A DNA stretch of 64,000 nucleotides from Alphaproteobacteria bacterium (GTDB lineage: Bacteria > Pseudomonadota > Alphaproteobacteria > Ferrovibrionales > Ferrovibrionaceae): assembly GCA_017307375.1 (NCBI GenBank), contig JAFKFH010000009.1, positions 248,001 to 312,000 of the forward strand, in the 5' to 3' direction. Both the position numbers and the translations under genes were made by a program. How positions within the stretch are numbered: position 1 is the first letter of the stretch; the number at the start of each line of letters is the position of its first letter. Below the pieces are notes generated by a model that did no database searches, was not told where the DNA came from, and was given only the letters and a program-made list of their open reading frames with translations. This document shows positions 8,506-17,078 of the stretch, piece by piece.

Positions 8506-9520
8506 GCACGCCCCGCGTCGTCGAATACTCGAAATGCAGGGCCTGGCCCGGCCGCACCAGCGGATGGATCGCATGGGCGGCCTGGGCGGCCTCGGCAAAG
8601 CCGGTGAGGATCAGCTTCAACTTGCCGGGATAGGTGGCGATGTCGCCGATCGCGAACACGCCGGGCGCCGAGGTCGCCATCGTCGCCGGTGCCACCGCGA
8701 TATGGTTGCGCTCGAGATTCAACCCGAAATCCGCGATCGGCCCCAGCGTCATCGCCAGGCCGAAGAACGGCAGCAGCATGTCGGCGTCCAGCCGGCGGTC
8801 ATTGCCGTCGAGGTCGCGCACGATCACGGCGGCAAGCTGCCCGTCCTGCCCTTCCAGCGCGTCGAGCTGGTAGGGGACCACGAGGTCGATGCGGCCGGCC
8901 GCGACCAGTTCCTTGAGGCGTCGCTCGCTTTCCGGCGCGGCGCGGAAGCGGTCGCGGCGATGGACCACGGCCACGCTGGCCGCGACCTCGGCGAGCGACA
9001 ATGCCCAGTCGACCGCGGAATCGCCGCCGCCGGCGATGACAATGCGTTTGCCGCGGTAATCCTCGCGCCGGCGGACGTAGTAGTGCACGGTGCGCCCGGC
9101 CTCGAAGGCATCGATGCCGGCCAGCGGCGGACGGTTCGGGCCGAAGGCGCCGCAGCCCGCCGCGACGATGACCGCGCGGGCCAGGATCGTGTCGCCGGCC
9201 GACGTCGCGACCGACCAGCCGGCGTCACCGACCGGCGTCAGCGCGACGACCTGGCGGCCAAGGCGGTAGTCGGGATGGAACGGCGCGGCCTGCTCGACCA
9301 GCCGGTCGATCAGCCCCTGCGCCTCGATCTGCGGGAAACCGGGAATGTCGTAGATCGGCTTTTCCGGATAGAGCGCGCTGCACTGGCCGCCCGGCGCATC
9401 GAGGGCGTCGACGACGACGCAGCGCAGGCCCAGCATGCCCGCCTCGAACACCGCGAACAGGCCGACCGGCCCGGCGCCGATGATGACGATGTCGGTCTCG
9501 AACGCTGGGGTCGCGGGCAT
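8495..9520 (-). CDS. Ferredoxin-NADP(+) reductase, thioredoxin-reductase-like type
   Basis: This 341-residue flavoprotein has an N-terminal FAD-binding IIGAGPVGLFAVFEAGMLG and a central NADP-binding VIAGGGDSAVDWAL. The C-terminal FAIGDIATYPGKLKLILTGF is characteristic of the plant-unrelated, TrxR-like ferredoxin-NADP reductases. The redox CxxC of true thioredoxin reductases is absent. It would move electrons between NADPH and ferredoxin or flavodoxin in the cytosol. It is transcribed alone toward the META lipoprotein gene. Confidence 0.9.
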   Translation of the reverse strand: MPATPAFETDIVIIGAGPVGLFAVFEAGMLGLRCVVVDALDAPGGQCSALYPEKPIYDIPGFPQIEAQGLIDRLVEQAAPFHPDYRLGRQVVALTPVGDAGWSVATSAGDTILARAVIVAAGCGAFGPNRPPLAGIDAFEAGRTVHYYVRRREDYRGKRIVIAGGGDSAVDWALSLAEVAASVAVVHRRDRFRAAPESERRLKELVAAGRIDLVVPYQLDALEGQDGQLAAVIVRDLDGNDRRLDADMLLPFFGLAMTLGPIADFGLNLERNHIAVAPATMATSAPGVFAIGDIATYPGKLKLILTGFAEAAQAAHAIHPLVRPGQALHFEYSTTRGVPTA

Positions 9521-9596
9521 GAGGCACTCTCGGGGCAGGACGTGACGAAGAACGCCCCTTAACTAGCATCCCCCGCCCGCAGGGCAAGCCCCGGCT

Positions 9597-10454
9597 TCAG
9601 ACGTCGGCGGTGTCGGCCCAGCCTTCGAGCGTGCCGCGCTGCAGGACGACGTCGCCCGGCGCCACGTCGCCCGAACCGAGATCGGGAAGGTTCTTCAACC
9701 GTTCGTAGTGCGGCGTGAAATCGGGGCGGGTGGCGTCGAACAGCTGGGCGAAGCTGTCGATGACAAAATAGGACTTCTGGAAGGTGTCGATTCGGTATTT
9801 GGTGCGCATGATCCGCATCAGGTCGAAACCGAGGCGGTTCGGTGCCGGCGAATCGAGGCTGAAGACCGATTCGCCCTTGGACGACAGGATGCCCGAGCCA
9901 TAGATGCGCAGGCCTTCGGCCGTGCGGATCAGGCCGAATTCGACGGTGTACCAGTAGAGCCGCGCCAGGTTGGTCAGGGCGCCGAGCGACTGCGCCTTCA
10001 GCCCGCCCTGGCCGTAGGCCTGCATGTAGTCGGCGAATACCGGATCCATCAGCAGCGGCACATGGCCGTAGATGTCGTGGAAGACGTCCGGTTCCTCGAT
10101 GTAGTCCATTTCTTCCGGCTTGCGGATCCACCAGGCGGCCGGAAAGCGGCGGTTGGCCAGATGGTCGAAGAAGACGTCGTCGGGCACGAGGCCCGGCACC
10201 GCCACGATGCGCCAGCCGGTGGTCTTCAACAGGATCTCGGACAACCTCTCGAAATTCGGGATGCCGTCGGCGGCGACGCCCAGGCCGGTCAGCCCGGCGA
10301 GGAATTCGTTGCAGGCGCGCCCCGGCAGCAGCGCCGCCTGCCGCTCGAACAGCGTGCGCCAGACCTGATGATCGGCGGCGGTATAGTCGTTCCACGGCTG
10401 ATCGATGGTGTAGTCGGCGCGCTGCGGCGGCGTGACGAGGGCGGGCTGACCCAT
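9597..10454 (-). CDS. phhA: Phenylalanine-4-hydroxylase
   Basis: This 285-residue, pterin- and iron-dependent aromatic amino-acid hydroxylase converts phenylalanine to tyrosine. The iron ligands are visible as the two histidines of FHDIYGHVPLL and the glutamate of YWYTVEFGLI. The start MGQPALVTPPQRADYT follows an AGGAGA ribosome site; the long in-frame extension to 10835 overlaps the divergent regulator and is spurious. The length matches bacterial monodomain enzymes. The divergent Lrp/AsnC gene probably regulates it, as is usual for phhA loci. Confidence 0.96.
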   Translation of the reverse strand: MGQPALVTPPQRADYTIDQPWNDYTAADHQVWRTLFERQAALLPGRACNEFLAGLTGLGVAADGIPNFERLSEILLKTTGWRIVAVPGLVPDDVFFDHLANRRFPAAWWIRKPEEMDYIEEPDVFHDIYGHVPLLMDPVFADYMQAYGQGGLKAQSLGALTNLARLYWYTVEFGLIRTAEGLRIYGSGILSSKGESVFSLDSPAPNRLGFDLMRIMRTKYRIDTFQKSYFVIDSFAQLFDATRPDFTPHYERLKNLPDLGSGDVAPGDVVLQRGTLEGWADTADV

Positions 10455-10545
10455 GGCGCTCTCCTGTCGATAGGCGTTGATCGAAACGGTACCGCAGGAA
10501 AGCCGCGACGGGGGCGCAAAGCCGGAACGGTAAAGGCCAAACGAT

Positions 10546-10589
10546 GCGGCAGATTTGCGTTCGAGGGCCACTTGATGCAAAACTGCCGC
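10546..10589. promoter_or_regulatory. Long inverted repeat between phhA and the Lrp-type gene
   Basis: GCGGCAGATTTGC (10546-10558) and GCAAAACTGCCGC (10577-10589) are inverted arms matching at 12 of 13 positions across an 18-bp spacer. The right arm ends one base before the regulator's ATG. It may be an Lrp/AsnC operator controlling both genes, or an RNA hairpin masking the regulator's ribosome site. Confidence 0.6.
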
Positions 10590-10590
10590 G

Positions 10591-11073
10591 ATGATCGGGC
10601 TGGACGTCTTCGATGTGCGCATCCTGGCGGCATTGCAGCAGGATGGGCGGCTGACCGGCGCGGCGCTGGCCGAAACCGTGCCGCTGTCGCCGTCGCAGAT
10701 CCATCGCCGCATCCAGCGGCTGGAACAGGCGGGGCTGATCGCCCAATACCGCGCCGTGCTGAACCCGGAGCGGCTGGGGCTCGGGCTGATGGCGCTGACC
10801 CATGTGCTGCTCGACCGGCACGAGCCCGAGATCACCCGCCGGTTCCGCGAGGCCGTCGCCCGGCTGCCCCAGATCCTCGACGCCTATGCGGTGACCGGCG
10901 ACTTCGACTACATCCTGCGGGTGATCACGCCCGACCTTGCCGCCTTTTCGGCCTTCCTGTCGGAAGACCTGATGGGCATCGCCGGCATCCGCTCCGTCCG
11001 CTCGAACGTCGTGCTGGAAGCGATCAAGCAGACGCAGGCCCTGCCGCTCGGCCATCTCGGCCCGGCAGGGTGA
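10591..11073 (+). CDS. Lrp/AsnC-family transcriptional regulator
   Basis: This 160-residue regulator has an N-terminal winged helix-turn-helix (LDVFDVRILAALQQDGR, then LSPSQIHRRIQRLEQAGLI) and a C-terminal RAM/AsnC effector-binding domain (about residues 65-145). Lrp-type proteins form octamers and sense amino acids. Divergence from phhA suggests it responds to phenylalanine or tyrosine, which is inference. No clear Shine-Dalgarno precedes the ATG, because the inverted-repeat arm occupies that place. Its 3' end overlaps the convergent acyltransferase gene by 50 bp. Confidence 0.93.
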   Translation: MIGLDVFDVRILAALQQDGRLTGAALAETVPLSPSQIHRRIQRLEQAGLIAQYRAVLNPERLGLGLMALTHVLLDRHEPEITRRFREAVARLPQILDAYAVTGDFDYILRVITPDLAAFSAFLSEDLMGIAGIRSVRSNVVLEAIKQTQALPLGHLGPAG

Positions 11074-13699
11074 GGTCGAGTTCGACGCGCACGGCGTCGA
11101 CCTCGACGATCGGCTGGCAGACGAAGCCGAGTTCCTGGGCCAGCTGCCGCATCCGGCGGTTCTCGCGCAGGATGTCGCCGGTCAGGATGCGCGTGCCGCG
11201 CGAACGGCAATAAGCGATGATCTGCTGCATCAGCACGCGGCCGAGGCCCAGGCCCTTCTGGTCGGAGCGGATGATGACCGCGAACTCGGCCGAATGGTTG
11301 TCGGGATCGCCGACCGCACGGACGACGCCCAGCGTTTCCTCGGCCCCCTCGGCATTGCGCTTGGTCGCCACGAAGGCCATCTCGCGGTCGTAGTCGATCT
11401 GGGTGAAGCGCGCCATGTCGCGATGTTCCAGCATCGACATCGGCCCGAAGAAGCGCAGGCGGATATCCTCGGGCGTCAGCTTGGCGAAGAAATCCATATG
11501 CGCCGGCTCGTCCTCCGGCCGGATCGGGCGGATGGTGATCTCGTGGGCGCCGCGCAGCGTGACGGTGCGGACGAGGTTCTGGGGATAGGGGCGGATCGCC
11601 AGATGGTCGCCGCCACGCGCCACGCTGGGCGCCACCGCGATGCCGGCCCCGCCGATGCGCACGCCTTCCGGCCCCAGCTGCACCGGGTTCAGCGTCAGCC
11701 GCCGCAATTCCGGCAGGTCGACCACCGCCTGCGACAGCTTGACCAGGATCAGCGCCGCCTGCTCGACGTCGAACGGCGCCTGCAGCGGATCGCGCAGCGC
11801 CGCCTGGCCGATCCGGGTGCGGCTGATCACCTCGCGCGCCAGCGACAGGTTCAGCGGCGGCAGTGCATAGGCGACGTCGCCGATCGCCTCGGCCGCGGCC
11901 CCGCCGCGCCCGAACCGCAGCACCGGGCCGAACACCGGGTCGATCTGCGCGCCCAACAGCAGCTTGATGCCCGGCGTATCGGACAGATCGGCCGAGGGCA
12001 GGTCGTAGGCGGCCAGCAGCGCCTGCGCCTCGTCGACGTCGAGCTGCTCGCGCCGCTGGGCCAATGCCCCCTCGATGACCTTGCGCGCCGCCGCGTGATC
12101 AGGAACAAAATCCTCCGGCACCGCCGGCGGCGTCTCCATCAGCATGTCCTGGGTGCGGCGGTACTCGACCATGTGCATGAAGGCGGCCACGGCGTTCTCG
12201 GGCGCCGAGAAGTTCGGCACGCCGGCGGTATCCAGCATGCCCTGCGCCATCCGCACCGACGCGCCGCCGGGAAAGCAGGCCAGCAGGTTCTTGTCGGTGG
12301 TCTTCGCCGCCTCGATGATGACGGCCGCGACCTCCTCGGCCACCACGGTCGGCAGCGGGCAATAGATCGTCAGCACGCCGTCGACGCCGGGATCGGCGAG
12401 CAGGATGCGCAAGGCCTCGCCGAAGCGGCGGGGGTCGGCGTCGCTCGACATGTCGACCGGGTTGACGCCGCTCCACGACGGCGGCAGCACCTTGTTCAGC
12501 TTGGCCAGCGTCTTCCTGGTCAGCGGGGCGAGCCGGCCGCCGCGGGCGGCCAGCGCGTCGACCGCCATGATGCCGGCCCCGCCGCCGTTGGTCAGCACGG
12601 CCAGGCGCTCGCCGAACAGCCGCCGCGGCCGCGACAGCGTCTCGGCCGCGGCAAAGAGTTCGTCGATGGTCTCGACCCGGACGATGCCGGCGCGCCGCAG
12701 CGCGGCATCGGCGGCGCCGTCGTCGCCGATGACGGCGCCGGAATGGCGGGCGGCGGCGGTGGCCGACCACGGCCCGCGCCCCGACTTGATGGCGACGATC
12801 GGCTTGTTGCGGGCGGCGGCCCGCGCGGCCGACAGGAAGCGGCGCGGATCGCTGATCGATTCGACGTGCAGCAGGATGGCGCGGGTATGCGGATCGGTGG
12901 CCAGCAGATCGATGATGTCGCCGAAGGCGATGTCGCTGGCGTCGCCGAGCGACATGAACTTGGCAAAGCCGATATTGTGGTCGGCCGCCCAGTCGAGCAC
13001 GGCATTGGCCAGCCCGCCGGACTGGCTGACGAAGGCGATGCGCCCGGGCTTGGCCTGCACCGGTGCGAAACTGGCATTCAGCCCGTTCTCGGCCGCCTGC
13101 AGCCCGACCGAATTGGGGCCGAGCAGCCGGATGCCCCAGTGCCGGGCCAGCGCCATCATCTGGTCCATCAGCGGCACGCCGGCCGCATCGGTCGCCTCGC
13201 GCATTTCGGCGGTGAGCACCACGACGACCTTGCAGCCGCGCCGGCCTAGCGCATCGATCAGCGCCGGGATCGGGCCGGGCTTGGTGCAGATCAGCGCCAG
13301 GTCGGGGGCAACGGGCAGCGCCTCGACGCCGGCAAAGCAGCGGATGCCCTGCACCCGCGCACGCTTGGGGTTGACCGGCAGGATCGCGCCCTTGAAATCG
13401 CCGCCCAGCAGGTTGCGCAGCACGATGGTGCCGACCGAGCGCTTCTTTTCGCTGGCCCCGATGACGGCGACGGTCTTCGGGTGGAACATCGCGTCGAGCT
13501 GGGCCAGGCCGCCGCGGAAGGACGGCACGGCCGGGGCGGCGACCAGGGTCGGGCGCGTGCCCGAACCCTCGGCCCGCTCATGCACCACGCGGTCATGCGT
13601 CGGACTTTGTTCAGGCCCGCTGGCGCGGGCGCGGCGCCAGCGCAGGCGAAGACCAGACTTGCTCGGCTTCAGCATTGCGGCCAGGAAACCTTCTTCCAT
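11024..13699 (-). CDS. Pat-like protein acyltransferase: acyl-CoA synthetase-like domains fused to GNAT
   Basis: This 891-residue fusion starts with about 70 variable residues. An NDP-forming acyl-CoA synthetase-type CoA-binding domain follows (from FHPKTVAVIGAS), then ligase-CoA domains and a C-terminal GNAT domain (about 725-891) with the acetyl-CoA loop DQKGLGLGRVL. This is the plan of Pat/YfiQ enzymes, which acetylate the catalytic lysine of AMP-forming acyl-CoA synthetases. The ATP-grasp part looks shortened: LLAAYDLPSADLSD runs almost straight into LLLGAQIDPVFGPVLRFG, without the usual nucleotide-binding segment. That fits loss of ligase activity. AAGG precedes the start at MEEGFL. PrpE at 21.8 kb is a plausible substrate. 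Confidence 0.88.
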   Translation of the reverse strand: MEEGFLAAMLKPSKSGLRLRWRRARASGPEQSPTHDRVVHERAEGSGTRPTLVAAPAVPSFRGGLAQLDAMFHPKTVAVIGASEKKRSVGTIVLRNLLGGDFKGAILPVNPKRARVQGIRCFAGVEALPVAPDLALICTKPGPIPALIDALGRRGCKVVVVLTAEMREATDAAGVPLMDQMMALARHWGIRLLGPNSVGLQAAENGLNASFAPVQAKPGRIAFVSQSGGLANAVLDWAADHNIGFAKFMSLGDASDIAFGDIIDLLATDPHTRAILLHVESISDPRRFLSAARAAARNKPIVAIKSGRGPWSATAAARHSGAVIGDDGAADAALRRAGIVRVETIDELFAAAETLSRPRRLFGERLAVLTNGGGAGIMAVDALAARGGRLAPLTRKTLAKLNKVLPPSWSGVNPVDMSSDADPRRFGEALRILLADPGVDGVLTIYCPLPTVVAEEVAAVIIEAAKTTDKNLLACFPGGASVRMAQGMLDTAGVPNFSAPENAVAAFMHMVEYRRTQDMLMETPPAVPEDFVPDHAAARKVIEGALAQRREQLDVDEAQALLAAYDLPSADLSDTPGIKLLLGAQIDPVFGPVLRFGRGGAAAEAIGDVAYALPPLNLSLAREVISRTRIGQAALRDPLQAPFDVEQAALILVKLSQAVVDLPELRRLTLNPVQLGPEGVRIGGAGIAVAPSVARGGDHLAIRPYPQNLVRTVTLRGAHEITIRPIRPEDEPAHMDFFAKLTPEDIRLRFFGPMSMLEHRDMARFTQIDYDREMAFVATKRNAEGAEETLGVVRAVGDPDNHSAEFAVIIRSDQKGLGLGRVLMQQIIAYCRSRGTRILTGDILRENRRMRQLAQELGFVCQPIVEVDAVRVELDLTLPGRDGRAAGPASA

Positions 13700-13868
13700 C
13701 GGTTTGCACCTTCTGTTGGTGTCGCCACCATTGGGTGCCCTCCGGAAACTCGTCTCCCCCTTGCAGACCTGTCGTCGCGGCGGCTTATGCTGCACTGCAA
13801 CAACGACTGGAAGATGGGGGATCGGACGGCCGAGGTCAAGCCCCGGCCGAGGCTTCTGATGCCGCAGG

Positions 13869-14222
13869 CTACTCCGGCTTCTTCATGGTCAGGAGTTTTT
13901 CCGACATGTTCAGGTTCAGAACCGTGATCTTGTCGAGCAGTTCCTCGTCCGGCTGCTTTTGCAGCACGATCGCGGCCTTGGTCATGAAATCGGAGACCTT
14001 GACCAGCCACTCCGAGGTTTCCGGCGTGACCTCGGCGAAATGGTTGCCGATCAGGTTGCGGTAGAACATCCACAGCTGGACGTTGCTTTCCAGCACCTCG
14101 ACCAGCGCGTCGCGGTCGGCCGGGTTCTGCTTGGCGGTATCGATGCGCACGGCATGATCAAGGAAGGGATAGGCCAGTTTCTCGATCGGCGTGAGTTCGA
14201 CGTCGTCTGTTTCGTTGGCCAT
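13869..14222 (-). CDS. Small helical protein, possibly FlaF-like
   Basis: This 117-residue acidic, mostly helical protein has no signal peptide. The layout (ESNVQLWMFYRNLI, a Pro-led helix, then DKITVLNLNMSEKLL near the end) recalls the FlaF family of alphaproteobacterial flagellin-synthesis regulators, but the match is weak. No flagellar gene is nearby. The start MANETDD follows GAGGACC; 35 in-frame codons upstream lack coding character. Treat the function as unknown. Confidence 0.7.
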   Translation of the reverse strand: MANETDDVELTPIEKLAYPFLDHAVRIDTAKQNPADRDALVEVLESNVQLWMFYRNLIGNHFAEVTPETSEWLVKVSDFMTKAAIVLQKQPDEELLDKITVLNLNMSEKLLTMKKPE

Positions 14223-14484
14223 TGTTTGGTCCTCTTCTGTCTCCACGGCAACGGATGGATCGCCGGGATTCTTTGGCGGGGGTCGCCGGTCGGCAATAAA
14301 CGCCAGACCTAGCGGCAACACCTGCATCTATCTACAAAATCTCTAACAAAATCTGTCCATGGCGACAAGTCCGACAGCTTTTCGCGCGACTAGATGACTG
14401 CACATGAAAGTCCAGATGACTTGGATTTTGTTAACGATGAGCGCTCAATAATGCCTCTGCCTTGTGGCACGGGGTCTGTAGGGG

Positions 14485-15252
14485 ATGAAGATCGGATCTG
14501 GCCGGCCGAGCGCCGGCCCCGCCAATGTCGGCGCCGTCGCGGCGCGGCCGGGGGTGATGCCCGCGGCCGCGGCCGGTGCCGTCGCGCGGGCCGAGCCGCG
14601 GACCATCGCCGACGCGGCCTCGGTGCTGGGCATCCCCGAAGCTGAATTCACCCCGACGGTGCGCACCGCGATCATGGGGCTGATGCGCGAGATCGACCGG
14701 CTGCGCCAGGACCTGACGCGCTCGCAGGCCCGGCTGGCCGAGATCGAGCGGCTGGCCGACCAGGATGCGCTGGTCCCGGTCAACAACCGCCGCGCCTTCA
14801 TGCGCGAGATGACCCGCGTGCTGCATTTCGCCGGCCGCTACGGCTCGGCCGCCAGCCTGATCTATTTCGACCTGAACGGGCTGAAGACGATCAACGACAC
14901 GCTGGGCCACACCGCCGGCGATACCGCGATTCGCGCCGCCGCCGACGTGCTGATCTCGAACGTGCGCGACTTCGACGTGGTCGGCCGGCTCGGCGGCGAC
15001 GAATTCGCCGTCGTCCTGGCCCAGACGCCGATCGAGCCGGCGCGGGAAAAGGCGCGCCAGCTGGCCGACGCGATGCGCGCCCGGCCGGTGCCGTGGGAAG
15101 GGCAGATGATCCGGCTGGACACCGCCTACGGCGTCTACGCGCTCAGCCCCGACGAGGATGCGGCGGCGGCGCTGGCCGCGGCCGACCAGGCGATGTACCA
15201 GCACAAGCAGAAGCTGAAGGCGGCGCGCGGCCTGCCCCCGGTCGGGCGCTGA
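14485..15252 (+). CDS. Cytosolic diguanylate cyclase (GGDEF)
   Basis: This 255-residue protein has an Ala/Pro-rich N-terminus, a short helical segment (about 45-85, IMGLMREIDRLRQDL) and one GGDEF domain. The loop LGGDEF is intact, as is a feedback I-site (RDFD five residues before GGDEF), so it should make c-di-GMP and be product-inhibited. There are no membrane segments or sensory domains. The 262 bp upstream contain no gene; they hold an AT-rich stretch (about 14330-14450) that may carry a promoter, though no clear boxes stand out. Confidence 0.9.
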   Translation: MKIGSGRPSAGPANVGAVAARPGVMPAAAAGAVARAEPRTIADAASVLGIPEAEFTPTVRTAIMGLMREIDRLRQDLTRSQARLAEIERLADQDALVPVNNRRAFMREMTRVLHFAGRYGSAASLIYFDLNGLKTINDTLGHTAGDTAIRAAADVLISNVRDFDVVGRLGGDEFAVVLAQTPIEPAREKARQLADAMRARPVPWEGQMIRLDTAYGVYALSPDEDAAAALAAADQAMYQHKQKLKAARGLPPVGR

Positions 15253-15261
15253 GCCGGCCGC

Positions 15262-15315
15262 GCTTCAGGCGATGATGTCGCTTCAGGCGATGATGTCGCT
15301 TCAGGCGATGATGTC
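15262..15315. repeat. Three perfect 18-bp tandem repeats over the end of a DUF465 gene
   Basis: GCTTCAGGCGATGATGTC occurs three times head to tail (15262-15279, 15280-15297, 15298-15315). Read on the minus strand, each copy encodes the last residues of the DUF465 protein followed by its stop, so the C-terminal codons have been duplicated beyond the stop. This looks like replication slippage. Confidence 0.9.
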
Positions 15316-15516
15316 TGGCAGCAACATGCTTTCCAGCCGGGCCATCTGATCCTTCAGGCCGAGCTTGCGCTTTTTCAGGCGCTGCAACTGCAGATTGTCG
15401 GGCGAACCTTGATCGACCAACGCCTGGATCGCATTGTCGAGATCGCGATGGTCCTGGCGCAATTCTTCGAGCTGGTGGCGAAGGGCCTCGCTGTCGATCT
15501 GCTGGTTTATGGTCAT
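15301..15516 (-). CDS. DUF465 (YdcH-like) small coiled-coil protein
   Basis: This 71-residue protein matches the DUF465/YdcH pattern: a helical hairpin with LEELRQDHRDLDNAI, then LQRLKKRKLGLKDQMARLE. The family is widespread in proteobacteria and its function is unknown. Its last five codons and stop form the innermost of three tandem 18-bp repeats. A second, shorter DUF465 gene lies at 16794-16967. Confidence 0.85.
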   Translation of the reverse strand: MTINQQIDSEALRHQLEELRQDHRDLDNAIQALVDQGSPDNLQLQRLKKRKLGLKDQMARLESMLLPDIIA

Positions 15517-15591
15517 GCGGACGCTTTCGGCGCTGAAACTCTCGAAGATCGCGTAAGGTAGCATTTGCCACCGGCCAACTGAAGGGGAAGC

Positions 15592-16077
15592 ATGACCGCC
15601 GACGATGCCGCGGCGTTCCGCGCCGCCGCCCTCGCCTTCTACGAGCGCGCGGCCCTGCGCGAGGCCTGCCTGCGCCTGCAGGATCGCGACGGGCTCGACG
15701 TGACCGTGCTGCTCTATTGCCTGTGGGCGGCCGGGGCCGGGCGCGCCCCGCTCGATGCCGCGCGGCTTGCCCGGATCGAGGCGGGCCTGCAACCCTGGCG
15801 CGAAACCGCCATCCTGCCGCTGCGCGCGGTGCGGCGCCGGCTGAAAGGCGATGAACGCGACGCCGGCGAGGCGGTGCGGCGACAGGTCGCGGGCGCCGAG
15901 ATCGCCGCGGAACTGGTGGCCATGGACCTGATCGCCGCGGCCGAGGCCGATGCCCCCCGCCGCCCCGGCGCCGAGCCTGCGGCGGTGGCGCTGGCCAGCC
16001 TGCATGCCTATGCCGGGTTCCGCGGGGTGGCGGTCGCCGCCGGCGACGATCTCAGGCTTCTGGCGGCGGCTCTCTGA
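15592..16077 (+). CDS. TIGR02444-family protein
   Basis: This 161-residue protein carries the family signature AFYERAALREACLRLQDRDG followed by DVTVLLYCLWAA. The family is restricted to proteobacteria and has no known biochemical role. There are no membrane segments. The gene is divergent from the DUF465 gene and overlaps the 3' end of convergent ubiX by 26 bp. Confidence 0.82.
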   Translation: MTADDAAAFRAAALAFYERAALREACLRLQDRDGLDVTVLLYCLWAAGAGRAPLDAARLARIEAGLQPWRETAILPLRAVRRRLKGDERDAGEAVRRQVAGAEIAAELVAMDLIAAAEADAPRRPGAEPAAVALASLHAYAGFRGVAVAAGDDLRLLAAAL

Positions 16078-16663
16078 CCGCGCCGACCGGGCCGACATCC
16101 TCGCCCCAGCGCCTGACCAGCCCGGAATCGACCCCCAGCAGGTCGAGGGCGCGGCCGACCGCATGGTCGACCAGGTCGTCGATCGACCGCGGCCGGATAT
16201 AGAAGGCCGGCACCGGCGGGGCGACGATCGCGCCCATCTCGGTCACCGCGGCCATCGACCGGATATGGCCGAGATGGAACGGCGTCTCGCGCAGCATCAG
16301 CACCAGGCGGCGCCGCTCCTTCAGCTGGACGTCGGCGGCGCGGGTCAGCAGCGTGCCGGTGACCCCGGCGGCGATTTCCGACAGGCTGCGGATCGAACAG
16401 GGCGCGACGATCATGCCGAGCGTGCGGAACGAGCCCGAGGCGATCGAGGCGCCGACATTGCCGATGGCATGGCGCACGCTGGCCTTGGCCGCCACGTCGG
16501 CCGGCTTCAGCCCGGTTTCCTGGACGATGGTCAGTTCGGCCGCCCGGGTCATCACCAGATGCGACTCGATGCCGAGATGCTGCAGCACCTCCAGCAGCCG
16601 GATACCGTATATCGCGCCCGAGGCGCCGGAAATGCCGACGATGATCCGCGCCCGCTCAGTCAT
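16052..16663 (-). CDS. ubiX: Flavin prenyltransferase UbiX
   Basis: This 203-residue enzyme makes prenylated FMN, the cofactor of the UbiD decarboxylase in ubiquinone synthesis. The signature is the N-terminal IIVGISGASGAIYGIRLLEVL, with downstream MIVAPCSIRSLSEIAAGV and RRRLVLMLRETPFHL. The start MTERARI is chosen because the longer frame upstream overlaps the DUF465 gene at 16794. UbiD is not in the window. Confidence 0.95.
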   Translation of the reverse strand: MTERARIIVGISGASGAIYGIRLLEVLQHLGIESHLVMTRAAELTIVQETGLKPADVAAKASVRHAIGNVGASIASGSFRTLGMIVAPCSIRSLSEIAAGVTGTLLTRAADVQLKERRRLVLMLRETPFHLGHIRSMAAVTEMGAIVAPPVPAFYIRPRSIDDLVDHAVGRALDLLGVDSGLVRRWGEDVGPVGAVREPPPEA

Positions 16664-16793
16664 GCGCTGTTTTGTCCGTGCCTTCAGGCTTGTCGATGCC
16701 GTAACACATCGTTCATACTCCGGGGCATGGAGCGGGTCGAGCCCGAGTTCCAGGCGGCGAGACCCGTTCCACCAAAGCGATGGAGGGTGCTGC

Positions 16794-16967
16794 ATGAGCA
16801 CTGAGACGCATATCGAGACCCTGCGTACCAAGCATGTCGTTCTCGAGCAACAGCTCGAGACCGAGTATCAGAGACCGCTCCCCGACCTCGCCCTGATCCA
16901 GGACCTGAAGAAGCGCAAGCTTCGCCTCAAGGAAGAAATCAACCGCCTCAGTCCGACCACACACTGA
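16794..16967 (+). CDS. Second DUF465 small protein
   Basis: This 57-residue protein has the same plan as the DUF465 protein at 15301-15516: an N-terminal helix (ETLRTKHVVLEQQLETE) and the conserved LKKRKLRLKEEINRL. The ATG follows GGAGGG. It is followed by a strong terminator, so it is probably transcribed alone. Function is unknown. Confidence 0.85.
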   Translation: MSTETHIETLRTKHVVLEQQLETEYQRPLPDLALIQDLKKRKLRLKEEINRLSPTTH

Positions 16968-17023
16968 CACCACGCACACAGGCACCGGCCGCCTTGGCGC
17001 GGATCGTGCTGTCGTGAAACACT

Positions 17024-17061
17024 GGGCCCGGCGGATGGAATCCCCGGGCCCTCTGCTTTTT
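17024..17061 (+). terminator. Terminator after the second DUF465 gene
   Basis: A hairpin with an 8-bp GGGCCCGG/CCGGGCCC stem and a 4-bp inner GGAT/ATCC stem (one bulged C, 3-nt loop) is followed by TCTGCTTTTT. Confidence 0.85.
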
Positions 17062-17078
17062 GCCCTGCAGCGTTTTGG

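Noticed and set aside
15262-15315. A CRISPR array
   Set aside because: The 18-bp units are directly adjacent with no spacers and overlap a coding sequence.
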